Program-made: the position numbers and the translations under genes
The notes under the pieces: model-generated
Database searches by the model: none
The model's input: the letters and a program-made list of their open reading frames with translations, nothing else
What the model was told of the DNA's origin: nothing
NCBI GenBank assembly: GCA_964242335.1
Contig: CAXTAY010000013.1
Location: forward strand, 1-64,000
Origin: Lichenicoccus sp964242335
Lineage (GTDB): Bacteria > Pseudomonadota > Alphaproteobacteria > Acetobacterales > Acetobacteraceae
Length of the DNA stretch: 64,000 nt
Reading direction: 5' to 3'
Shown here: in pieces, positions 49,765 through 58,387 of the stretch
How the letters are laid out: each line of letters begins with the position of its first letter
Numbering within the stretch: the first letter of the stretch is position 1

Positions 49765-51201
49765 ATGAAGCGTCGGAGTGCGTTGGGTAGCGCCGGCTGG
49801 TCTGCTCTCGATTATTGGACCCAGCAGGTCACCGCACTGCTCGTCTTCATCGTCATCGGCAACATCATCGGCCCGGCCGCGGTGGGCGTCATGACCATGG
49901 CGCTGCTCGCCATGACCCTGATGATGACACTGCTGCTCGACGGCTTCTCCGACGCCCTGATCCAGCGCGAGAGCATCGACGCCGAACATTTCGACACCAC
50001 GTTCTGGCTGCTGCTCGGCCTGGGCGTGCTCGCCGGCCTGGTGCTCGCCGCCAGCGCCTGGCCGCTCGCCGCCCTGTTCGCGGCGCCGCCGTTGCGCCAC
50101 GTGCTGCCGCTGCTGGCGATCTGCCTGCCCTTCGTCGGCATCACCGCGACCTATCACGGCATCCTGCAGCGCGAGCTGCAGTTCCGCACCCTGGCGATCC
50201 GCACCGTGATCTCGCAGCTCGCCGGCTTCGCGGTCGCGATATTCCTCGCCCGGCGCGGCTTCGGCGCCAACAGCCTGGTCGGCTACTACCTGACGGCGCG
50301 GATCCTGGAGGCGACGCTGGTGATGCCGGTGAGCCGCATCTGGCCGGGACTGCATGTCAGCGGCGAGGCGGCGTCGAACATCATCGGCTTCGGACGGCAC
50401 CGCGTCGGCAACCAGCTGCTCGGCTTCGTCGTCATGCAGGTCGACCGGTTCTCCGCCAGCCTGTTCCTCGGCGCCGCCGCGGTCGGTATCTATTCGCTGG
50501 CGGAACGGATCAGCAGCGCGCTGATCAACGGCTTCTCCGGCGTGGTCGGACGGGTCGCGTTTCCGGTCTTCAGCGAGCGGCAGAACGACATCGAGCGCTT
50601 CCGCGAGACGCTGCGCGACTTCATGAGCGGTGTTGCCATCGTGTCGCTGCCGATCTTCGTCGGCCTCGCCGTGACCAGTCGGGAGATCATCGGCACGCTG
50701 CTGAACGCCAAGTGGGCGCCGGCGGTGCCGCTGCTCGCGATCGTCTCGTTGTCCGGGATCGCGCATTCCTCGAACTATCTGCTGACCGCGGCGATCAACG
50801 CACGCGGACGTCCGGACATCCCGGTACGGTACAGCGTCATCATCATGGCGGTGCGCCTGCTGTGCAGCCTGCCCGCGGCCTGGCTCGGCGGCGTGGTGGC
50901 GATCGCCTGGGCCAACCTGATCGTGACCTCGCTGTCCGCACCCCTGGTCATCGCCTTCGTGCGGACGCAGATCCCCGGCGCCGCCGGCATCGTGATCCGC
51001 GCGGCGCTGGCGCCGCTCGGCGCGGTGCTGGTCATGGCCGCGGCTGCCGTGCTGACCGGGGTCATGTTGACCGGGCTGCCTTTCATCGTCGTGCTGGTCG
51101 CGAAGATATTGGCCGGACTGGTGTCCTATCCGGCGGCGCTACTGCTCCTGGCGCCCAGGGACCTCATCCATCGGCTGAGACAATCGGTCCGGCGTCGTTA
51201 G
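49765..51201 (+). CDS. Polysaccharide flippase-type membrane protein (Wzx/MOP family)
   Basis: A 478-residue protein with 12-14 predicted helices. Its first segment reads LGSAGWSALDYWTQQVTALL. GRVAFPVFSERQNDIERFRE and VGIYSLAERISSALINGFSG are typical of the lipopolysaccharide/exopolysaccharide flippase group. It would flip a lipid-linked oligosaccharide from the neighbouring cluster. The ATG at 49765 is chosen from hydropathy; the frame is open 99 codons further upstream but that part overlaps the divergent rfbF coding region. The 3' end overlaps the convergent GT2 gene by 38 bases. Confidence 0.87.
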   Translation: MKRRSALGSAGWSALDYWTQQVTALLVFIVIGNIIGPAAVGVMTMALLAMTLMMTLLLDGFSDALIQRESIDAEHFDTTFWLLLGLGVLAGLVLAASAWPLAALFAAPPLRHVLPLLAICLPFVGITATYHGILQRELQFRTLAIRTVISQLAGFAVAIFLARRGFGANSLVGYYLTARILEATLVMPVSRIWPGLHVSGEAASNIIGFGRHRVGNQLLGFVVMQVDRFSASLFLGAAAVGIYSLAERISSALINGFSGVVGRVAFPVFSERQNDIERFRETLRDFMSGVAIVSLPIFVGLAVTSREIIGTLLNAKWAPAVPLLAIVSLSGIAHSSNYLLTAAINARGRPDIPVRYSVIIMAVRLLCSLPAAWLGGVVAIAWANLIVTSLSAPLVIAFVRTQIPGAAGIVIRAALAPLGAVLVMAAAAVLTGVMLTGLPFIVVLVAKILAGLVSYPAALLLLAPRDLIHRLRQSVRRR

Positions 51202-52216
51202 GCGGTAGGCTGCCGGGCCTCACCTTGCGGCTGGAACCGATCACGGCGCGCTTGAGCATGCGCAGCCCGCGATACAGCCGCGGATCGATGGTCTGCGCGA
51301 CGTCGCGCGCCACGTCGCCGAGATGGCCGTCGGTGGTCCACCAGAGCATGAGCTGGGCGTAGCAGGCCGCGCGGTCCGCCGCGGTGTGCGTGTTCTTTTC
51401 CACCAACCGCCAGTAGCGTCGGTAGATGCCCCAGTGGAACATCGTGTTGCGGGGCTTGGCCGTACCGCTGGTGTTCTGCCACAGCGCCGCCTGCTTCGGA
51501 TCGACCAGCAGCACCGCCCGGGTGTAGCGCTTGTCGTGCTCGCGATGCAGGAACAGCGGCTCAGGGACGCTGACCCAGGGTCCGCGCAACGCCATCTCGG
51601 CGAGCAGCACCCGGTCCGAGCCGCTATAGTTGTCGTGCAGGCCGGAGCCGTGCAGCGCCTGCCGGCGATAGAGCCCGAAGAAGTCCTCGCACTGGTGGCG
51701 CGTGTGGATCAGGCCGCCGAAGCGGGTCGCCGCCGCGGTCGATCCGGCGAGCGGAAACCGGTTGGCGAAGATGCGCAACGTCTCTCCGTCCGCCCCGATC
51801 TCGCGTATGCCGACGGTGCAGAGCACGGCGTCCGGCCGTGCCTCGAGTGCGGCGACGGCGAGTTCGAGGTAGTTCGTCGCCAGCATGTCGTCGTGCGCTG
51901 CCCACTTGAAGTAGGTGCCGCGGGCGAGGTGGAAGCAATGGTCGTAGTTCGGGCCGGCGCCGAGGTTGCGAGGGTGGCGGACGTAGCGCACCCGCCGGTC
52001 GGCAGCGGCGAAGCCCTCGCAGATCGCCTGCGTCCTGTCGGTGGAGGCGTTGTCGCAGATGATCAGTTCCAGATCGGGCATGGTCTGCGACAGCACCGAG
52101 TGGATCGCCTCGACCACGTAGGCCTCGCCGTTGAACACCGGCAGTCCGATGCTGACCATCGGCGCGCGGCCGTCCGGCAGACCTTGCGTTGATCCCGTCA
52201 TCTGGTATTCCATCAT
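51164..52216 (-). CDS. Glycosyltransferase family 2
   Basis: A 350-residue cytosolic GT-A enzyme. MVSIGLPVFNGEAYVVEAIH and DLELIICDNASTDRTQAICE form the nucleotide-sugar site, with the D-x-D-like motif in YFKWAAHDDMLA. An acceptor-region motif FFGLYRRQALHGSG and GSDRVLLAEMALRG follow. No membrane segment. Upstream (52217-52488) is AT-rich and contains a terminator for the previous gene, then a possible promoter region with TTGTTT-type elements, so this gene is probably separately transcribed. Its 3' end overlaps the flippase gene. Confidence 0.9.
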   Translation of the reverse strand: MMEYQMTGSTQGLPDGRAPMVSIGLPVFNGEAYVVEAIHSVLSQTMPDLELIICDNASTDRTQAICEGFAAADRRVRYVRHPRNLGAGPNYDHCFHLARGTYFKWAAHDDMLATNYLELAVAALEARPDAVLCTVGIREIGADGETLRIFANRFPLAGSTAAATRFGGLIHTRHQCEDFFGLYRRQALHGSGLHDNYSGSDRVLLAEMALRGPWVSVPEPLFLHREHDKRYTRAVLLVDPKQAALWQNTSGTAKPRNTMFHWGIYRRYWRLVEKNTHTAADRAACYAQLMLWWTTDGHLGDVARDVAQTIDPRLYRGLRMLKRAVIGSSRKVRPGSLPPNDAGPIVSADG

Positions 52217-52284
52217 GTCTCGGCAGGGCCTCTAGTCGAACACGTGATGTAACGAGTAAACAAAAACAACACGTGCGACTTAGC

Positions 52285-52323
52285 ATAAAAAAGCTCTTCA
52301 GCCCGCGACCTGGCTCAAGAGCT
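52285..52323 (-). terminator. Intrinsic terminator downstream of the debranching-enzyme gene
   Basis: On the minus strand a 12-base stem (AGCTCTTGAGCC pairing with GGCTGAAGAGCT, one mismatch) with an 8-base loop is followed directly by TTTTTT. It lies about 165 bases after the stop of the debranching-enzyme gene and about 70 bases before the GT2 start. This is the only textbook rho-independent terminator seen in the window. Confidence 0.8.
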
Positions 52324-52488
52324 CGGTAAGCTTTGAAATAGACGTCGGATGAAGCGTCGGTCCGTGAGCACCGCGACAATACTCTTCCGCGGAAAATCCG
52401 GGAACTGCACGAGAACGTGATAACAGACGAACTTGTGGTTTCTCTGCGCGCCTGTGCAGATTTGCCACAGTGACCGGTGGTGCGACCC

Positions 52489-54714
52489 TCAGCTGGTGGT
52501 CTGCACCCGGATCGTGCCCTCGCGCTCCAGCACGTTGATCGCCGCCTCTGCGCCGACGCGCGAGAGGTGCACCGTCACCCGCGCACCGTCCACCGACAGG
52601 TTGTAGAGGGTCATCTCCTGCAGGAAGGCGGGTAGGCGCGGCGTGTCGAAATGCACCGTGGCGTTGGCCGGGTCGAAGCTCAGCCCGAGCGTCGCCTGCA
52701 GCAGGCTCGGCAGCGTCGCCGCCGCCCAGGCCTGCGGCGAGCAGGCCACCGGGTAGCGCACCGGGCCCTCGCCGCGCTGCCGGGCGAAGCCGCAGAACAG
52801 CTCCGGCAGGCGACGCAGGTCGGCATAGAGTGCGGCGTCGAACAGGGCGCTGAACAGGCGCGCCGCCTCGTCCTTATAGCCGTAGCGGGCGAGGCCCAGG
52901 CCGATCAGCGCGTTGTCGTGCGGCCAGACCGAGCCGTTGTGGTACGCCATCGGGTTGTAGCGTGCCTCTCCGACCGGGATCGTGCGTATCCCCCAGCCGG
53001 AGAAGAAGGCGCGACCCATCAGCCCGGCCACCACCCGCTCGGCGCGATCCGGCAGCGCGATGCCGGTCATCAGGGTGTGGCCCGCATTGGAGGAGCGCAC
53101 CCGGCAGGCGCGCTTGTGGCCGTCCAGCGCGATCGCGTAGGTGCCGAGATCCTCGCACCAGAACCTGTCGTTGAAGGCGACGCGCAGCGTCTCCGCCTCC
53201 CGCTCGAGGCGGTGGGCGCGCGCGGCATGGCCGAGGCGACGCGCCATCGCCGCGGCCGCCTGCTTGGCGGCGTAGACGTAGCCCTGCACCTCGCACAGCG
53301 CGATCGGGCCCTCGGCGAGGGTGCCGTCGGCGTGGAAGATGGAGTCGAAGCTGTCCTTCCAGCCCTGGTTGGCGAGGCCGTTCTCGTTGCGTCGTCCGTA
53401 CTCGACGAAGCCGTCGCCGTCGCGGTCACCGTACTTGTCGATCCAGTTCAGCGCGCGCTCGATATGCGGCCAGAGCCCCGCGATCGTGCCGACGTCGCCG
53501 GTGCGTTCGAGATACTGGCCGGCGAGCATGACGAACAGCGGCGTCGAGTCCACGCTGCCGTAATAGTGCCGGAACGGCACCTCGCCGAGCTCGGCCATCT
53601 CGCCGTGCCGTACCTCGTGCAGGATCTTGCCCGGCTCCGCATCGGCCACCGGATCCTCCGTCTCCGCCTGGTGCAGCGCCAGGTAGGCGAGCACGCCGCG
53701 GGCGATCGTCGGGTCGAGCCAGAGCGTCTGCATCGCCGTGATCAGCGCGTCACGGCCGAAGGCGGTGCTGTACCAGGGGACGCCGGCGTAGGGGTAGGCG
53801 CCGGTCGGCTTGTCGGTCACCAGCATGTAGATGTCGCAGATGCAGCGACGGATCGCCTCGTTGAAGATCTCGTTCGACGACGCGATCGCCGCCGCCCGGG
53901 CCGAGGCGACGCGCAGCGAGCGGCGCGCCTCGACCATCGAGAACAGGAACGCCTGCGACGGCGCGTGCAGCGGCGGCCGTATCGCCTCCGCGTCGGCCTC
54001 CTCCGGCTGGCAGGCGATCTCCACGTAGATCACCTGGCGCGCGCCGGGCTGCAGCAGCAGCGCGAAGCGCGCGCTGCTCTCGGTCAGCACGTCCGGCCGC
54101 GGCTCGAAGCGCAGGCGGGTGCTGCGCACGCGATGGTCCAGCCCCTCGTAGGCGAGCAGCACGCTGTCCGGCTGCAGCACCGGGGCCGCCATCTTGCCGT
54201 GCCGGGCGCGCGGCGTGCCGCGCGCCTCGAACAGGTCGGTGAAGTCGGCCATGAAGCTGATCTCGACGCTGGTGCGGCGCGCCTCGACGTCGTAGTTGCG
54301 CAGCACCAGCCGCTTGTAGCAGGTGCGGTTCCACAGGAAGTGGGTGCGACGCAGGTGCAGCAGGTCGTGGGCCAGCATCCCGCCATCCGAGGCGAGCTTC
54401 ATGTCCGGGTTGGTCAGGTCGCACGACAGCGTGGCGTTGTTGTCGCGCAGCGCCGAGGACAGCAGGATCGGCGGCACCCCCTGCAGGGTCAGGGTGAGTG
54501 CGCAGAGGTGGCGGGTGTCGAGGAAATAGATGCCGTCGGCGATGCCGGGACCGTGCAGGATGTTACCGCTCTGGTCGAACACGCCGAACATGTCGCCATG
54601 CTTGAGCGTGTGCAGCCGACGCTCCGACAGCACCGAGGTGGCACCGACGGCGTAGGCGTCGGGGACCGTCGGTCGGTCGGTCGGGGCACCGGCGGCGTCC
54701 TGCTGGCTGTCCAT
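52489..54714 (-). CDS. Amylo-alpha-1,6-glucosidase / glycogen debranching-type enzyme
   Basis: A 741-residue protein. An N-terminal GDE_N-bis type beta domain (about 25-220: GDMFGVFDQSGNILHGPGI, GIYFLDTRHLCALTLTL) is followed by an (alpha/alpha)6 barrel: AYPYAGVPWYSTAFGRDALI, DGDGFVEYGRRNENGLANQG, WKDSFDSIFHADG and HNGSVWPHDNALIGLGLARY. This matches bacterial proteins annotated as glycogen debranching enzymes of the amylo-alpha-1,6-glucosidase type. Likely substrate is an alpha-glucan; a role in trehalose or glycogen turnover is possible. Start ATG 54714 has AAGGAG nine bases upstream. Divergent from ligD across 101 bases. Confidence 0.87.
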   Translation of the reverse strand: MDSQQDAAGAPTDRPTVPDAYAVGATSVLSERRLHTLKHGDMFGVFDQSGNILHGPGIADGIYFLDTRHLCALTLTLQGVPPILLSSALRDNNATLSCDLTNPDMKLASDGGMLAHDLLHLRRTHFLWNRTCYKRLVLRNYDVEARRTSVEISFMADFTDLFEARGTPRARHGKMAAPVLQPDSVLLAYEGLDHRVRSTRLRFEPRPDVLTESSARFALLLQPGARQVIYVEIACQPEEADAEAIRPPLHAPSQAFLFSMVEARRSLRVASARAAAIASSNEIFNEAIRRCICDIYMLVTDKPTGAYPYAGVPWYSTAFGRDALITAMQTLWLDPTIARGVLAYLALHQAETEDPVADAEPGKILHEVRHGEMAELGEVPFRHYYGSVDSTPLFVMLAGQYLERTGDVGTIAGLWPHIERALNWIDKYGDRDGDGFVEYGRRNENGLANQGWKDSFDSIFHADGTLAEGPIALCEVQGYVYAAKQAAAAMARRLGHAARAHRLEREAETLRVAFNDRFWCEDLGTYAIALDGHKRACRVRSSNAGHTLMTGIALPDRAERVVAGLMGRAFFSGWGIRTIPVGEARYNPMAYHNGSVWPHDNALIGLGLARYGYKDEAARLFSALFDAALYADLRRLPELFCGFARQRGEGPVRYPVACSPQAWAAATLPSLLQATLGLSFDPANATVHFDTPRLPAFLQEMTLYNLSVDGARVTVHLSRVGAEAAINVLEREGTIRVQTTS

Positions 54715-54815
54715 CGGCACAGCTCCTTCTGCGATCGCCCGTACGTGGCCGGTCGGCGCTACGGTTAGACGAAGCCGCCGCAACCGGCCATAGCCGACAA
54801 CGTTGCTTCTCCGTC

Positions 54816-57377
54816 ATGGCCGCAAAATCATCGAGCAGGACGTCGGAACCCGAGGCGATGCGCGACTATTCGCGCAAGCGGGATTTCGCCCGCACCCCCG
54901 AACCCGACGGCGCGTCGGCGCCCGCCGCACCCGCGGGCAAGGCGATCTTCGTCGTGCAGAAGCACGCCGCGCGACGGCTGCACTGGGATTTCCGGCTGGA
55001 GCAGGACGGCGTGCTGTGGAGCTGGGCGGTGCCGAAGGGCCCGTCGATGGACCCCGGGCACAAGCGGCTCGCGGTGCATGTCGAGGACCACCCGGTCGAC
55101 TATGCGGGGTTCGAGGGCACCATTCCGGACGGCAACTACGGTGCCGGCGTCGTCGAGCTCTGGGACCGCGGACACTGGGCGCCGCTCGGGGCCGATGCGA
55201 ACGCCGACCTGCGCCGCGGCGAGCTCAAATTCACCCTCGACGGCCACCGCCTGCGCGGCGGCTTCGTGCTGGTACGGCTCAAGCCGAAGCCCGGCGAGCG
55301 GGCCGAGAACTGGCTGCTGATCAAGGAGCACGACGCCGAGGTGGCGGCCGGCGCGGACGCCGATGCGCTGGAGCGCCAGAGGCCGGCCGCACCCCCGGCG
55401 GCACCCCCGGCCGCACCCCCGGCCGCACCCGATGAGCCGGCGCAGCGCCGGGCGCCGTCCAAGCCGCGCCCCAGCCTGGCTCCCGGTCTGGCCTCTGGCC
55501 TGACCTCTGGCCTGACCTCTGGCCTGCCCGAGACGCAGGCGCCGCAGCTGGCCACCCTGGTCTCGACGCCCCCCGCCGGCCCCGGCTGGATCAGCGAGAT
55601 CAAGTTCGACGGCTATCGCATGCTGTGCCGCAAGCAGGACCAACAGGTCACGCTGATCACCCGCAACGGGCTCGACTGGACCGCGCGGGTGGCGTCGCTG
55701 GCGCGCGCGGTGGCCGCACTTCCGGTGCGCACCACCATGCTCGACGGCGAGCTGGTCGCACTCGACCGGCAGGGTCGCAGCTCGTTCGGCGCCCTGCAGG
55801 ACGCACTCGCCGGCGGCCGCACCGGCCGGCTGTGGTTCTACGCCTTCGACCTGCTGCATCGCGACGGCACCGACCTGCGTCCGTGGCCGCTGCGCGAGCG
55901 CAAGCAGGCGCTGGCCGAGCTGCTGGATGCCGCGCCCGACGGAGGCCCGATCCGGATCAGCGAGCACCTCACCTCCGAGACCGCGCGGGTGCGCACCGAG
56001 GCCTGCAAGGCGGGGCTGGAGGGCATCGTCTGCAAGCGTCTCGACGCGCCGTACCGCGCCGGGCGTGGGCCCGACTGGCTGAAGCTGAAATGCGAGGACC
56101 GCGACGAGTTCGTCATCCTCGGCGCCACTCCGCCGAAGGGCAGCCGCGACCATCTCGGCGCCGTGCTGCTCGGCCGCTACGACGAGGCGGGCGGGCTGCG
56201 CTTCATCGGCGGCGTCGGCACCGGCTTCTCGGCCGCCGCGCTGCGCCTGCTGCACGAGAAGCTGAAGCCGCTGTCGAGCACGACGCGGCCGCGCGGGCTG
56301 CAGAACAGCGAGGGGGCGCCGAAGGGCGCGCTCTGGGTCAGGCCAGAGCTCATGGCCGAGATCCGCTTCGCCGGCTTCACCGCCGACGGCATGCTGCGTC
56401 ACGCGAGCTTCCTCGGCCTGCGTGAGGACAAGTCGGCCGACGAGGCACGGGCCGCGGCCCGCCCCGAGGCCCGTGTGGTTATCGCCAGTGCGCCGCGCCT
56501 GCGTGGCACGCGCGAGGTCGGCGGCCAGCGCCTGACCCACCCCGACCGCGTGCTCTGGCCGGCGGGCGAAGCGGGAGACGGGATCAGCAAGGCCGATCTC
56601 GCCGGCTACTGGCACGCCGTCGGCGCGCACGCGCTCTCCGGCATCGCCGGGCGGCCACTGGCCTTCGTGCGCTGCCCCGACGGCATCGAAGGCGAGCACT
56701 TCTTCCAGAAGCACAAGACACGCGGCATGCCCGACGCGATACGCGAGGCGAGCTTCGACGACGCGCCCTACCTCGCCCTGGCGGACCGCGGCGGCCTGGT
56801 CGCCACCGCCCAGATCGCCGCCGTCGAGCTGCATAGCTGGGGCGCCACGGAGGCCGATGCCGGGCACGCCGACCGGCTGGTGTTCGATCTGGATCCGGGC
56901 GACGGCACGCCGTTCGCCGACGTGATCGTGGCCGCCCACGAGGTGCGGCGGCGCCTGAAGCTGCACGGCCTCGCCGCCTATCCGCGCACCAGCGGCGGCA
57001 AGGGCCTGCACGTGCTGGCGCCGGTCCGCAGCACCGCCGACTGGGCGGCGATCCGCCTCTGGTGCCGGCGCTTCGCCGAGGGCATGGAGCGCGATGCGCC
57101 GGATCGCTACGTCTCGACCACGCGCAAGAACCGGCGCGCCGGGCGGATCCTGGTCGACTGGCTGCGCAACGGGCTCGGTTCCACCGCGATCGCCTCGTAC
57201 TCGCCGCGCGCCCGGCCGGGTGCGACGGTGGCGACGCCGCTCTCCTGGCGCGAGGTGGCGGACGGGCTCGATCCCGCCCGCTTCACCATCCGTACGGTGC
57301 CGGCGCGGCTGCGCGGCGCCGATCCGTGGCGCCGCTTCGACGCCGACCGGCGCGAGCTCAACCTCCGGCAGGACTGA
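54816..57377 (+). CDS. ligD: Multifunctional DNA ligase D (PE-LIG-POL)
   Basis: End-processing ligase of bacterial non-homologous end joining, 853 residues in the standard order. Phosphoesterase (about 40-180): VQKHAARRLHWDFRLE, VHVEDHPVDYAGFEG. Ligase (about 235-530): adenylated Lys263 in EIKFDGYRM, DGELVALDRQG, EGIVCKRLDAPY and WLKLKCEDRDEF. Polymerase (about 560-853): LTHPDRVLWP, RCPDGIEGEHFFQKH, LVFDLDPGDG and YPRTSGGKGLHVL, with catalytic aspartates in FDLDPGD. A Pro/Ala linker at about 190-245 carries PPAA and GLTS tandem repeats. ku follows at five bases. Confidence 0.95.
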   Translation: MAAKSSSRTSEPEAMRDYSRKRDFARTPEPDGASAPAAPAGKAIFVVQKHAARRLHWDFRLEQDGVLWSWAVPKGPSMDPGHKRLAVHVEDHPVDYAGFEGTIPDGNYGAGVVELWDRGHWAPLGADANADLRRGELKFTLDGHRLRGGFVLVRLKPKPGERAENWLLIKEHDAEVAAGADADALERQRPAAPPAAPPAAPPAAPDEPAQRRAPSKPRPSLAPGLASGLTSGLTSGLPETQAPQLATLVSTPPAGPGWISEIKFDGYRMLCRKQDQQVTLITRNGLDWTARVASLARAVAALPVRTTMLDGELVALDRQGRSSFGALQDALAGGRTGRLWFYAFDLLHRDGTDLRPWPLRERKQALAELLDAAPDGGPIRISEHLTSETARVRTEACKAGLEGIVCKRLDAPYRAGRGPDWLKLKCEDRDEFVILGATPPKGSRDHLGAVLLGRYDEAGGLRFIGGVGTGFSAAALRLLHEKLKPLSSTTRPRGLQNSEGAPKGALWVRPELMAEIRFAGFTADGMLRHASFLGLREDKSADEARAAARPEARVVIASAPRLRGTREVGGQRLTHPDRVLWPAGEAGDGISKADLAGYWHAVGAHALSGIAGRPLAFVRCPDGIEGEHFFQKHKTRGMPDAIREASFDDAPYLALADRGGLVATAQIAAVELHSWGATEADAGHADRLVFDLDPGDGTPFADVIVAAHEVRRRLKLHGLAAYPRTSGGKGLHVLAPVRSTADWAAIRLWCRRFAEGMERDAPDRYVSTTRKNRRAGRILVDWLRNGLGSTAIASYSPRARPGATVATPLSWREVADGLDPARFTIRTVPARLRGADPWRRFDADRRELNLRQD
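55389..55530 (+). repeat. 12-base tandem repeats in the LigD PE-LIG linker
   Basis: Two short arrays within ligD: about four units of GCACCCCCGGCC type (encoding PAAP repeats) near 55389-55430, and about four units of GGCCTGACCTCT type (encoding GLTS repeats) near 55485-55530. Both keep the frame and lie between folded domains. Confidence 0.75.
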
Positions 57378-57382
57378 CCCGC

Positions 57383-58300
57383 ATGGCCGACCATCCGATC
57401 TGGCGCGGCAGCCTGCGCCTCGCCCTCGTCTCCTGCCCGATCGCGCTGTACAGCGTGCGGCTGGCCGCGGAGTCGCTGCACTTCCACTTCATCAACCCGG
57501 CCACCGGCCATCGGGTGCGCATGGTAACCCTGGACGCGGAGACCGACGCCGAGATCTCGCGTCGCGACCTCAAGCGCGGCTACGAGTTCGAGCGCGACAA
57601 GTACGTCCTGCTCGACGACGAGGATTTCGACCGCGCCCGCATCGACAGCTCCAGCGTGCTGACCATCGACAAGTTCGTGCACCGCGACAGCATCGATCCG
57701 ATCTATTACGACACCAGCTACTACCTCGCGCCCGACAGCCACGCGCGCGACCGCCAGGACGACGTCTACGTGGTGCTGCGCGAGGCGATCAGCCGCACCG
57801 GCCGCGTCGCGCTGTCGCGCGTGGTGATCGCGCGACGCGAGCGGGCGGTGGCGATCACGCCGTTGGGCGACGGGCTGGTGCTGCACACGCTGCACGACAT
57901 GCGCGAGATCACCGCACCCGGGACGCTGTTCGGCGACCTGGATGGCGGCAAGCCGGACCAGGAGATGATCGCGCTCGCCACCCAGCTGATCGACCGCCAG
58001 ACCGCCGCCTTCGTGCCGCAGGACATGGAGGACCGCTACGAGGCCCGGCTGCGCCGGGTGATCGAGGACAAGCTGCACGGGATCGCCCCGGAGCCGGAGC
58101 CGGAGCCGGAGGCGCGAGACAACGTGGTCGACCTGATGGCCGCACTCCGCCGCAGCCTCGGCGAGGACGCGCCGGCACCCCGAGCCGCCAAGCGCTGCGC
58201 GGCGAAGCCCGCACCCGCCGGCACGCCCGCCGCCCGGCCGAAGCCCGGCAAGCCGGCGCCGAGCACCGACAAGCCGCGCCCGAAGCGCCGCTCCGCCTGA
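57383..58300 (+). CDS. ku: Non-homologous end-joining protein Ku
   Basis: Homodimeric DNA-end-binding ring, 305 residues. It begins MADHPIWRGSLRLALVSCPI with the family's FHFINPATGHRVRM, RRDLKRGYEFERDKYVLLDD and SIDPIYYDTSYYLAPD. The Lys/Pro/Ala-rich C-terminal tail (about 250-305, RPKPGKPAPSTDKPRPKRRS) is a basic extension of the kind that modulates DNA binding and LigD contact. Co-transcribed with ligD at a five-base gap. Confidence 0.95.
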   Translation: MADHPIWRGSLRLALVSCPIALYSVRLAAESLHFHFINPATGHRVRMVTLDAETDAEISRRDLKRGYEFERDKYVLLDDEDFDRARIDSSSVLTIDKFVHRDSIDPIYYDTSYYLAPDSHARDRQDDVYVVLREAISRTGRVALSRVVIARRERAVAITPLGDGLVLHTLHDMREITAPGTLFGDLDGGKPDQEMIALATQLIDRQTAAFVPQDMEDRYEARLRRVIEDKLHGIAPEPEPEPEARDNVVDLMAALRRSLGEDAPAPRAAKRCAAKPAPAGTPAARPKPGKPAPSTDKPRPKRRSA

Positions 58301-58387
58301 CCCTGCCGCTGATCGCAGTTCCCTCGGGCCATGCCAGCCTGTATAGCGAAGGCGCAATTCTTACAGTAGCAGGATGAAATCATCGCC

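Noticed and set aside
54828..57011. 727-codon open frame antisense to ligD
   Set aside because: Composition is Ala/Arg/Gly/Gln-rich without any recognisable motif; the plus strand encodes an intact three-domain LigD.
58301..58387. SAH riboswitch before ahcY
   Set aside because: The gap is only 87 bases and shows no paired elements resembling the SAH aptamer.
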